DNA of 42,443 nt from REEB509 sp049314555 (GTDB lineage: Bacteria; Pseudomonadota; Alphaproteobacteria; Caulobacterales; Aquidulcibacteraceae), in assembly GCA_049314555.1 (NCBI GenBank), contig JBMOEW010000023.1:1-42443 (forward strand). Reading direction: 5' to 3'. Of the stretch, positions 8,663 to 15,715 are shown piece after piece; within the stretch, counting starts at the first letter, position 1, and every line of letters starts with the position of its first letter. A model generated the notes under the pieces. The model was not told the origin of the DNA. It ran no database searches and saw only the letters and a program-made list of their open reading frames with translations. A program made the position numbers and the translations under genes.

Positions 8663-8688
8663 GGCTGCTTTCTCCCATTGATTGGTTT

Positions 8689-8717
8689 GGTATAGAGCTA
8701 GGCGGAAATTCTGCCAA
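8689..8717 (-). promoter_or_regulatory. Sigma70-like promoter for the nitronate monooxygenase gene
   Basis: On the minus strand TTGGCA (8712-8717) and TATACC (8689-8694) are separated by 17 bp and lie about 30 bp upstream of the start codon. Alphaproteobacterial housekeeping promoters tolerate weak -10 boxes, so this is plausible but untested. Confidence 0.4.
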
Positions 8718-8745
8718 AGAAAAGCAGGTGCATGGCGTCTGTGGC

Positions 8746-8775
8746 TTGGCTCGCTTGGTGAGACGACAATATAGA
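8746..8775 (+). promoter_or_regulatory. Sigma70-like promoter for the thiolase gene
   Basis: TTGGCT (8746-8751) and TATAGA (8770-8775) are separated by 18 bp and lie 29 bp upstream of the thiolase ATG, which has a GGAG ribosome-binding site at 8794-8797. Confidence 0.4.
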
Positions 8776-8804
8776 CTGTAACTTGCGGTCACTGGAGAAC
8801 GAAC

Positions 8805-10043
8805 ATGGCAGACGCATTTATCATTGACGCGGTGCGGACGCCGCGGGGCGTAGGCAAGGTTGGCAAGGGCGCCCTTGCGCATCTACATCCACAGCATCTT
8901 GGTGCCACCGTATTGAAGGCGCTGGCCGCGCGAAATGACCTCAAGACGGGCGATGTGGACGATATCATCTGGGGCACTTCGAGCCAGCGGGGCAAGCAAG
9001 CGGGCGACCTTGGGCGGATGTCTGCGCTTTTGGCAGGGTATGACCTTAAGGCGTCTGGGGTGACGTTGGATCGGTTCTGCGGCTCTGGGATCACGACAGT
9101 GAACTTGGCAGCGGCTTCGGTCATGTCTGGCATGGAAGACGTGGTGATCGCTGGTGGGACGGAAATGATGTCTTTCACCTCATCCAGTGCAGATCCTACG
9201 CGGCTGCCATTGATGGATTCTGACAATCCAGCTCTGCGTGCGTTGCACCCACAATCCCACCAAGGCGTGTGCGCGGACGCGATCGCCACTATCGAAGGCA
9301 TTTCCCGTCAGGCTACGGAGGAGTTGGCCGTTGAGAGCCAACGACGGGCCGCGCGCGCGCTTGCGGAGGGTCGATTTAAGCGCTCTCTCGCGACTGTCCA
9401 TAACGAAGACGGATCAATTGCTCTGAATAACGAAGAATTCCCGCGTCCCAACACGACGCTGGAAGGGTTGGCCGGGTTGAAAGCTTCCTTCGGAGCCGTG
9501 GCTGATATTCCGGTGGATGAGCAAGGTCGCACGTATCGTGGGCTGATTAATGCGCGGTACCCGGACGTAGACATTCAACACATCCATCATGCTGGAAACT
9601 CTTCCGGCGTGGTCGATGGTTCGGCTGCTCTCCTGATTGCTTCTGCGAGGTATGCCGAGCGACAAGGATGGAAGCCGCGCGCGCGCATTGTGGCTATGGC
9701 CAATATGGGGGACTGCCCCACTTTGATGTTGAATGCTCCGGTTCCGGCGGCCCGAAAAGTTTTGGACAAGGCTGGACTGAGCATTGCCGATATTGATGTT
9801 TGGGAGATCAATGAAGCGTTTGCGGTGGTTGCTGAGAAGTTCATCCGCGACCTGCGCCTTGATCGCGACAAGGTGAACATCAATGGCGGTGCCATGGCCC
9901 TTGGCCACCCCATTGGAGCGACTGGGTCCATGCTGATTGGCACGGCTCTCGACGAGCTCGAGCGAAGCGGTGGTCGCTATGGATTGGTGACGATGTGCGC
10001 CGCCGGCGGGATGGCGCCGGCGGTGATCATCGAACGACTCTAA
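8805..10043 (+). CDS. Thiolase (acetyl-CoA C-acyltransferase/acetyltransferase)
   Basis: This 412-aa thiolase catalyses CoA-dependent cleavage of 3-ketoacyl-CoA or the reverse condensation. The nucleophilic Cys is C92 in RFCGSG, the general-base His is H368 in GGAMALGHPIGATG, and the second Cys is C398 in TMCAAGG; the NEAFAVV loop is also present. The length fits the FadA/AtoB family. Whether it acts in beta-oxidation or makes acetoacetyl-CoA cannot be told from sequence; no FadB-like partner is adjacent. It has its own promoter-like element and ends convergently with the sulfonate locus at a hairpin. Confidence 0.93.
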   Translation: MADAFIIDAVRTPRGVGKVGKGALAHLHPQHLGATVLKALAARNDLKTGDVDDIIWGTSSQRGKQAGDLGRMSALLAGYDLKASGVTLDRFCGSGITTVNLAAASVMSGMEDVVIAGGTEMMSFTSSSADPTRLPLMDSDNPALRALHPQSHQGVCADAIATIEGISRQATEELAVESQRRAARALAEGRFKRSLATVHNEDGSIALNNEEFPRPNTTLEGLAGLKASFGAVADIPVDEQGRTYRGLINARYPDVDIQHIHHAGNSSGVVDGSAALLIASARYAERQGWKPRARIVAMANMGDCPTLMLNAPVPAARKVLDKAGLSIADIDVWEINEAFAVVAEKFIRDLRLDRDKVNINGGAMALGHPIGATGSMLIGTALDELERSGGRYGLVTMCAAGGMAPAVIIERL

Positions 10044-10055
10044 CCCTCCCCAATT

Positions 10056-10087
10056 GGTCTGCTTCCGGATCAACCCGGAAGCGGACC
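10056..10087. terminator. Hairpin between convergent thiolase and monooxygenase genes
   Basis: GGTCTGCTTCCGG pairs with CCGGAAGCGGACC (12 of 13 positions) around a short loop. It starts 12 nt after the thiolase stop and overlaps the last codons of the convergent monooxygenase gene (stop at 10070). A bidirectional terminator is likely. Confidence 0.55.
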
Positions 10088-11134
10088 ATGATTGAGATGC
10101 GGCAGAACATAGCGGCCAAAGAGATCGGCTTCAGCGGCATGCGGATATCCAGACAAGATGAACGCTTCGATGCCAAGGGCTTTGTAGGCCATCAACTTCG
10201 CCAAAACTTGATCCGGATCGCCGACAATTGCAGCGCCTGCCCCCGAGCGGGCGCGTCCAATCCCCGTCCAGAGGTTTTCTTCTGCGTAGCCGTCGTTGGC
10301 CGCGCTTTCGCGCAACTCTGCCTGCCTGCGGACGCCGGCAGACTGGGAATCGAGGGACTTTGCGCGGATCGCTGCGCCAGCTTGATCATCCAGCTTTGAA
10401 AGAAGGCGGTCTGCTGCGGCGCGCGCCTCGTCTTCTGTTTCTCGGACAATGACATGCGCGCGGTAGCCGAACTTCAACGTGCGGCCCTTCTTGGATGCGC
10501 GGTCTTTCATATCCGCCATCACTGATATGACTTCACTCATCACGTCAGGCCACATCAAGTAGACATCGGCTCCGTGGGCGGCGGCGTCGCGAGCGTCGTC
10601 TGACAGGCCGCCGAAGTAGAGTTGCGGGCAGCGGCCGGAAACCGTCTTGATCCGCGGCGGGTCCACTTCAAGCTGATAGAACTCACCTTTGTGAGACAAG
10701 CGCTCGCCGTTCATCAGGGTGCGCAAAATGTCCATGAACTCTTTTGTTCGATTGTAGCGCGCGGCCGACCCCAGCACCTCTCCGGGCATTTCGGACGAAA
10801 TGATGTTGATCGTGAGCCTGCCGCCAAGCATTCGGTCCAGAGTTGCGAACTGACGCGCAGCTTGCGGGGGCCACATTTCACCAACGCGCACAGCAAGCAG
10901 CAAGCGCATACGGTTCAGCAGCGGGGCCAAGCCCGCCGCAAACGCTGTGCTGTCGATGCCCAAAGCGTATCCGGAGGGCAGCAGAATATTGTCAAAGCCA
11001 TACTTTTCCGCCGTCAGCGCGATGTTGCGGCAGTGTTCCCAGCTTGAGGCCAAGCGCGCATCCGGCCGTCCGAGGAACTCATAATCATCATCGCAAAGCG
11101 CGGAAAACCAGCTCACTTCAACTGTGTCGCCCAT
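10070..11134 (-). CDS. LLM-class FMNH2-dependent sulfonate monooxygenase (SsuD/SmoC-like)
   Basis: A 354-aa luciferase-like TIM-barrel monooxygenase of the SsuD type. Such enzymes use reduced FMN and O2 to cleave C-S bonds, giving an aldehyde and sulfite. SsuD-like landmarks include ILLPSGYA, the ARQFATLDRM segment, PQLYFGGLSDDAR, the HVIVRETEDEA stretch and the C-terminal IEAFILSGYPHAAEADLF. It is slightly shorter than E. coli SsuD. It lies 27 nt downstream of an aldo/keto reductase on the same strand and close to an SsuABC-like importer. The pairing with an AKR resembles the sulfoquinovose monooxygenase pathway (SmoC with SmoB), making sulfoquinovose a candidate substrate alongside simple alkanesulfonates. 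No flavin reductase is encoded nearby. Confidence 0.85.
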   Translation of the reverse strand: MGDTVEVSWFSALCDDDYEFLGRPDARLASSWEHCRNIALTAEKYGFDNILLPSGYALGIDSTAFAAGLAPLLNRMRLLLAVRVGEMWPPQAARQFATLDRMLGGRLTINIISSEMPGEVLGSAARYNRTKEFMDILRTLMNGERLSHKGEFYQLEVDPPRIKTVSGRCPQLYFGGLSDDARDAAAHGADVYLMWPDVMSEVISVMADMKDRASKKGRTLKFGYRAHVIVRETEDEARAAADRLLSKLDDQAGAAIRAKSLDSQSAGVRRQAELRESAANDGYAEENLWTGIGRARSGAGAAIVGDPDQVLAKLMAYKALGIEAFILSGYPHAAEADLFGRYVLPHLNHGPLPG

Positions 11135-11161
11135 AGCAACTGTCCTTCTTTTTGATCGCCT

Positions 11162-12064
11162 TCAAGGCATTGGTTGACCGCGAGACGCAACGAGAACCGC
11201 GTACCACTCCGCTCGGGTCAGGTTGATCTGCTGGCTCTTGGCGATGTCTGGCAACCGCTGCGAAGACTGCGTGCCGATCAACGCTATGGGGCGGCTGGGG
11301 TGCGCCAAAACCCAGGCGATCGCTGCCGCCGCGCGCGAAACGCCGGCTCGTTCTGCCACGGTGTCTAGGGCCGATCCAACAGCAATGGTGCGTGCGTCGC
11401 TGCTGGTTTGTGCGAGGCGTCCTTGGGCCAGCGGAGACCACGCCATAACGGCAAGTCCCTGCTCCATGGCCAAATCCAACGTGCCGTCCGATAGCGGTTC
11501 GATCGCAAGCGCGGAAAACTCGGGCTGTGTGCTTACCAGGGGGACTGCCATCAATGCGGAAAGTGCGCGGGTTTGGGCCGGCGTGTAATTCGATACGCCA
11601 GCGGCACGAATCTTACCCGCTTGGTGCAACCGCACCATAGCTTCCGCGACTTCGGCGGGGTGTGCCAGCAAATCTGGCCGGTGAACCTGATAGAGGTCTA
11701 TGACGTCTGTTTGCAGGCGCTTAAGGGAGGCCTCGCATGCGGCTATCAGGTAGCTGGTGCTGGAGTCGTATGGGACGGGCGGCGTGATGCCGCCTTTGGT
11801 GGCTAGGGTGATTTTGGCGCGCAGGCCCTTATCCAAAGCAAATGCTTTTCCAAGAAGCTCCTCCGCTGATCCAAAGCCATCGCCATCCAAGCCGTAGATA
11901 TCGGCCGTGTCAAAAAGGGTCATGCCAACGTCTAACGCGGCATGCGATAGATTGAGCGCCTCGGTGGCAGATCCCCGCAAGCGCCACATGCCCCAACCGA
12001 GCCGCGAGGCATGGAGGCCACTTGTGCCTAAGGCGACCGGGGTTGCGTTGTCTTGGTTCAGCAT
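11162..12064 (-). CDS. Aldo/keto reductase, candidate SmoB-like 6-oxo-sugar reductase
   Basis: This 300-aa protein is an NAD(P)H-dependent aldo/keto reductase with the complete catalytic tetrad D52 and Y57 (FDTADIYGLD), K90 (LATKGG) and H128 (YQVHRPD). The cofactor region includes AAGVSNYTP and GTQSSQRL. It is translated ahead of the monooxygenase gene with a 27-nt gap, so the two are probably one transcript. In Agrobacterium the AKR SmoB reduces the 6-oxo-glucose produced by SQ monooxygenase; context suggests the same job here, but AKR sequence alone cannot prove the substrate. It is divergent from the Gfo/Idh/MocA gene with 95 bp between start codons. Confidence 0.85.
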   Translation of the reverse strand: MLNQDNATPVALGTSGLHASRLGWGMWRLRGSATEALNLSHAALDVGMTLFDTADIYGLDGDGFGSAEELLGKAFALDKGLRAKITLATKGGITPPVPYDSSTSYLIAACEASLKRLQTDVIDLYQVHRPDLLAHPAEVAEAMVRLHQAGKIRAAGVSNYTPAQTRALSALMAVPLVSTQPEFSALAIEPLSDGTLDLAMEQGLAVMAWSPLAQGRLAQTSSDARTIAVGSALDTVAERAGVSRAAAAIAWVLAHPSRPIALIGTQSSQRLPDIAKSQQINLTRAEWYAVLVASRGQPMP

Positions 12065-12159
12065 GGCTTTGCTCTTGTAGATACGGGGTTCATGTTGGTC
12101 GACGACACTGCTAACGTGTTGGCGGTTCGAAGGTAGTCTGGCATTCCAGAGGGGAAAGC

Positions 12160-13275
12160 ATGACGCAACGCGTTAGAGTTGGTCTTATTGGCACCGGTTT
12201 GATGGGTCTTGAGCATATTCGCAACCTCAAGCTCTTTGGCGAAGTGGAAATCGTCGCGATCGCGGACCCCACGCCAACCTCCCTTGCTGTTGCGCAGGCG
12301 TTGATTGACGCTGCGGTGCCGGTCGAAACCTATGCCACGGCAGACGAGCTGGTGCGCCGCGCCAAGGTCGATGCCGTGATTATCGCGTCGCCGAACCATT
12401 TGCATGCCCACTCTTTGAAGCCCCTTATGCAAACGGACATCCACGTCCTGTGTGAAAAGCCGCTTTGCTCCGACCTGGACGACGCCAAACGCGTGGCAGA
12501 ATTGGCAGCGCAACGGGATGCGGTGTTCTGGGTCGGGATGGAATATCGCTTTATGCCTCCCGCCGCGCGGTTCATTTCCGACGTTCATGGCGGGCGTGTG
12601 GGGCGCTTGCAAATGCTGGCCATGCGCGAACATCGGTTCCCTTTCCTGCCCAAAGTTGGCGACTGGAACCGGTTTTCGTCGAACACCGGCGGCACGATGG
12701 TGGAAAAGTGCTGCCACTTTTTCGACCTGATGCGTCACATTGTGCAGAGCGACGCTGTGCGCGTGTATTGCTCGGGTGCGATGGACGTGAACCACTTGGA
12801 CGAACGTTATGATGGGCGACGTCCTGACATCATCGACAACTCCTACACGGTTGTGGATTTCGCCAATGGTGTTCGAGCCGCCCTGGACTTGTGCATGTTC
12901 GCTGAGGGAAGCGAGCATCAAGAAGAGATCGCTGCTGTAGGCGACGCCGCAAAGCTTGAAGTGTTTATTCCGCCAGGTGAGATCGTGTTCAGTCCGCGCG
13001 TGCCCTTGGGCATGCCCAAAAAAGTCGTGCGTGAGATGATCCCAGTGCCACAGGATGCTTTGGAGGCGGGTGCCCATTTCGGGGCCACCTTCTACCAGCA
13101 GCGTGCGTTCCTTGACGCCATTTTGCATGGCGCTCCGGTCCAAGTTACCGCTGATGACGGGGTGAAGGCGGTCGCAATCGGCACGGCGGCGGAGATTAGT
13201 GCTCGGGAAGGGCGCGCTGTCGAATTGGCGGAACTGGAAGGCGCGTCCATGCGCAATCAGCGACTTTCGCCCTGA
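12160..13275 (+). CDS. Gfo/Idh/MocA oxidoreductase, candidate NAD-dependent sulfoquinovosidase
   Basis: A 371-aa protein with an N-terminal Rossmann fold (VGLIGTGLMGLEHI; 'ASPNHLHAHS'; C-E-K-P with K100) and a Gfo/Idh/MocA C-terminal domain carrying GGTMVEKCCHFFDLMRHI, where K183 and H186 are the likely catalytic pair. These enzymes oxidise sugars or inositols; a subset uses tightly bound NAD for glycoside hydrolysis through transient C3 oxidation, and NAD-dependent sulfoquinovosidases belong to this superfamily. No classical GH31 sulfoquinovosidase is nearby, so this protein could fill that role. A GAGGGGAAA ribosome-binding site precedes the ATG. Its 3' end overlaps the convergent ABC ATPase gene by 19 nt. 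A sugar dehydrogenase role is the main alternative. Confidence 0.8.
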   Translation: MTQRVRVGLIGTGLMGLEHIRNLKLFGEVEIVAIADPTPTSLAVAQALIDAAVPVETYATADELVRRAKVDAVIIASPNHLHAHSLKPLMQTDIHVLCEKPLCSDLDDAKRVAELAAQRDAVFWVGMEYRFMPPAARFISDVHGGRVGRLQMLAMREHRFPFLPKVGDWNRFSSNTGGTMVEKCCHFFDLMRHIVQSDAVRVYCSGAMDVNHLDERYDGRRPDIIDNSYTVVDFANGVRAALDLCMFAEGSEHQEEIAAVGDAAKLEVFIPPGEIVFSPRVPLGMPKKVVREMIPVPQDALEAGAHFGATFYQQRAFLDAILHGAPVQVTADDGVKAVAIGTAAEISAREGRAVELAELEGASMRNQRLSP

Positions 13276-13973
13276 AACAGCTTTTCCAAGACCTGCGCTT
13301 CGATTTCGCCGAGCCTGTGGTCTCCCCTTTTGCGGGGGCGTTCTAAAGGGACGGCGACGTCTAGAGCGATCTTGCCTTCGTCAATCAGCACCACACGATC
13401 GCCAAGCAGAACTGCCTCGGCCACGTCATGGGTGACGAGGGCGGCGGTGAACCCCTGAGCGCGCCAGACCCTCTCCAGGAGCAACTGCATGTCAATCCTG
13501 GTGAGGGCATCGAGGGCACCAAAGGGCTCGTCCAGGGCCAGAAAGCCCGGTTGGCTGACCAAGGCGCGAGCCAACGCCACGCGTTGGCGCTGGCCGCCGG
13601 ACAGGGTTGAGGGCCAAACGCCGCCGCGATCGCCCAAGCCGACCAGGGCCAGGACATCCTCCACAGCTTTATGGTCTGCTGGCGTCGGCGCACGACCGAG
13701 CCCGACCGCCACGTTGTCGGCGATTTTCGCCCAGGGCAGCAAACGCGGCTCTTGGAAAACGAGGCGTGCGGCCGCTCCGCCCACATCGATCGAGCCGGAT
13801 GTCGGTTGATCCAGCCCCACCATCAGTCGCAGAAGCGTGCTCTTGCCACAGCCGCTTCGACCGACGATCGACACAAAGCCGCCGGCCGGAATCGTCAGGT
13901 CAATCCCGTGCAAAACGGTGCGCGCGCCAAATGCCTTCGAGGCGCTGGAAACAGTGACAGCAGCAGGGATCAT
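13257..13973 (-). CDS. ABC transporter ATPase, SsuB/TauB-like (nitrate/sulfonate/taurine family)
   Basis: A 238-aa ATPase with Walker A GRSGCGKST (about residues 38-46), Q-loop VFQEPRLLPW, signature LSGGQRQRVALARAL, Walker B FLALDEPFGALD and the switch histidine in VTHDVAEAV. The EPRLLPW and DEPFGALDALTR patterns are typical of the SsuB/TauB/NrtD group. The ATG at 13973 begins 4 nt after the permease stop, so translation is coupled; longer in-frame starts would run into the permease gene. It energises import through the neighbouring permease. The 3' end overlaps the Gfo/Idh/MocA gene tail to tail. Confidence 0.92.
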   Translation of the reverse strand: MIPAAVTVSSASKAFGARTVLHGIDLTIPAGGFVSIVGRSGCGKSTLLRLMVGLDQPTSGSIDVGGAAARLVFQEPRLLPWAKIADNVAVGLGRAPTPADHKAVEDVLALVGLGDRGGVWPSTLSGGQRQRVALARALVSQPGFLALDEPFGALDALTRIDMQLLLERVWRAQGFTAALVTHDVAEAVLLGDRVVLIDEGKIALDVAVPLERPRKRGDHRLGEIEAQVLEKLFQGESR

Positions 13974-13977
13974 TGCT

Positions 13978-14748
13978 TTAGCTCGTAGACGCGTAGGCGG
14001 CATTCCATGCCAGCCAGCGTCGCTCCAGGAAACGGGTTGCGCTATCGGCGAGTTTGCCCAGAAGCGCATAAATCAGAATGGACAGCATGATTACGTCGGT
14101 GCGCATGAACTCGCGGGCAGCCATCGCCATATGTCCGATCCCGGAAGATGCGGCGATCGTTTCGGCAACGATCAAAGTGAGCCACATGACACCCAAGGCA
14201 AAGCGCAGCCCGACCAAGATTGAAGGCAAAGCCCCCGGCAGGATTACGCGCGTGAAAAGACGCCATCCCTTCATGCCGTATATGCGGCCCATTTCGATCA
14301 ATTGCGGATCAACCGTGCGAACGCCGTGGTGGGTATTGAGATAGATCGGGAAAAAGACGCCAAGCGCGACCAAAAAGATCCGCGCCTCTTCCTCCACACC
14401 AAACCAAATGATGACCAGCGGGATGAGCGCCAAATGTGGCACGTTGCGGATCATTTGTAGCGTGGGATCGAGCAAGCGTTCGCCAATTCGCGACAGGCCC
14501 GTGATCAACCCCAGCGCAAAGCCAATACCGCCGCCAATCAAAAGGCCGGTCAACGCGCGCAGCGCACTCACCCCGAGATTTTCCCAAAGTTCGCCCGAGG
14601 CGGACAGCTCAGCCCCGGCCGTGAAAACCGCCGTCGGTGCGGGCAGTATTCGGGCCGGCAGCACTCCTGTCATAGACGCGATTTGCCACGCAGCTAGAAG
14701 CGCCAAGGGCACGGACCACGTCAGCGCGGCGTTGGCTGCACGACTCAT
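13978..14748 (-). CDS. ABC transporter permease, SsuC/TauC-like
   Basis: A 256-aa inner-membrane permease with about six hydrophobic segments and the BPD_transp_1 'EAA' loop GMKGWRLFTRVILPGALPSI that contacts the ATPase. The fold and the IRNVPHLALIPLVIIWFG stretch are those of SsuC/TauC sulfonate permeases. The ATG at 14748 was chosen because it forms an ATGA overlap with the stop of the binding-protein gene, a typical coupled start; upstream ATGs would extend the overlap to 25 nt. With the ATPase and the lipoprotein binding protein it forms a complete importer. Confidence 0.92.
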   Translation of the reverse strand: MSRAANAALTWSVPLALLAAWQIASMTGVLPARILPAPTAVFTAGAELSASGELWENLGVSALRALTGLLIGGGIGFALGLITGLSRIGERLLDPTLQMIRNVPHLALIPLVIIWFGVEEEARIFLVALGVFFPIYLNTHHGVRTVDPQLIEMGRIYGMKGWRLFTRVILPGALPSILVGLRFALGVMWLTLIVAETIAASSGIGHMAMAAREFMRTDVIMLSILIYALLGKLADSATRFLERRWLAWNAAYASTS

Positions 14749-15713
14749 GCGGGGGTCCATCCAGTCCACGCCGCGGCGGCAACATCGACCGCTTGTGGAA
14801 TGAGGCCAAGCCGCAAAAACCGATCGGCGATCGCTTGCTGGGCTGTCAAAACTTCAGGCGTTATCGGGCGCACATTGAAATCATCGCGTTCGACCGTTTG
14901 CAAGAGAAGCGCAAGGGGCAAGCCTGTCTCACGGGCTTGCAGAGCAGCCACGTCCGCGCGGTTTTCGCTTGCCCAACGCCCTTCCTCCGACAGCACGCTC
15001 AAAACGCGTTTCAAGAGGTCTGGCTGTTCTTCCACAAAGTCGCGGTGCGCCAAGATAAATGCCGAAGACGGGGGCAAACCGCCAGCGCCCAGAACGCGCG
15101 CGCCCTGATCCTTCAGAGCCGCGGTGAAGTAAGGATCCCAGATCAACCAAGCATCGATACCGCCTTGGGCAAAGGCAACGGCGGCATCTGCCGGAGACAG
15201 GTTTATATGTTCGATGTCGTCGAGGCTGAGGCCCGCCTGCTCCAGAATGACGGCTGCCGAATTATGGGCACTCGAAGCACGGGTGAAGCAAAAGCGCTTG
15301 CCGCGAAGGTCTGCAACGGTTTGCGCGGTCGAGCCGGCCGGCACCAAGATGCCACCAGCGGACCCCGAGAGCGGGACCGCTGCCACATACATGATGGGCG
15401 CACCGCTCGCTTGGGCGAATACAGGCGGTGCATCGCCAGTGGACCCGACATCCAAGCTGCCGACACTCATGGCTTCCAGGAGCGGCGGCCCGGCGGAGAA
15501 TTCCAACCAGCTCACTTCGGCTGGTGGGGGCTCGGCCAATGCCCGTTCCAATCGCCCGCTTCGTCGCGCCAAGAGCAAGACGCCGTTCTTTTGGTGGCCG
15601 ATCCGCACGCGCGGAGACTTTGCACCACCACCAACACACCCGGAAACGAGTGTGGTGGCGAGAGCGGCGGTCAAAAGGGCCCGTCTATCCGGGCGAAGCA
15701 GGTTGGTTTTCAT
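14745..15713 (-). CDS. ABC transporter substrate-binding lipoprotein, SsuA-like
   Basis: A 322-aa periplasmic binding protein of the NMT1/SsuA type (VRIGHQKNGVLLLARRSG, VGSLDVGSTGDAPPVFAQ, RGKRFCFTRASSAHN, WLIWDPYF). The N-terminus RPDRRALLTAALATTLVSGC ends in a lipobox with Cys26, so it is probably membrane-anchored; the paired arginines hint at Tat export. SsuA proteins bind aliphatic sulfonates, and relatives bind taurine, sulfate esters, nitrate or pyrimidines. It is translated 2 nt after the TonB receptor gene and overlaps the permease start, fixing outer- and inner-membrane uptake into one operon. Confidence 0.9.
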   Translation of the reverse strand: MKTNLLRPDRRALLTAALATTLVSGCVGGGAKSPRVRIGHQKNGVLLLARRSGRLERALAEPPPAEVSWLEFSAGPPLLEAMSVGSLDVGSTGDAPPVFAQASGAPIMYVAAVPLSGSAGGILVPAGSTAQTVADLRGKRFCFTRASSAHNSAAVILEQAGLSLDDIEHINLSPADAAVAFAQGGIDAWLIWDPYFTAALKDQGARVLGAGGLPPSSAFILAHRDFVEEQPDLLKRVLSVLSEEGRWASENRADVAALQARETGLPLALLLQTVERDDFNVRPITPEVLTAQQAIADRFLRLGLIPQAVDVAAAAWTGWTPA

Positions 15714-15715
15714 CC

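Noticed and set aside
12058..13143. Long open frame (361 codons) on the minus strand opposite the Gfo/Idh/MocA gene
   Set aside because: It lies entirely antisense to a gene with clear family motifs, has unusual composition (many His/Arg) and no recognisable domain; a shadow of GC-biased codons.
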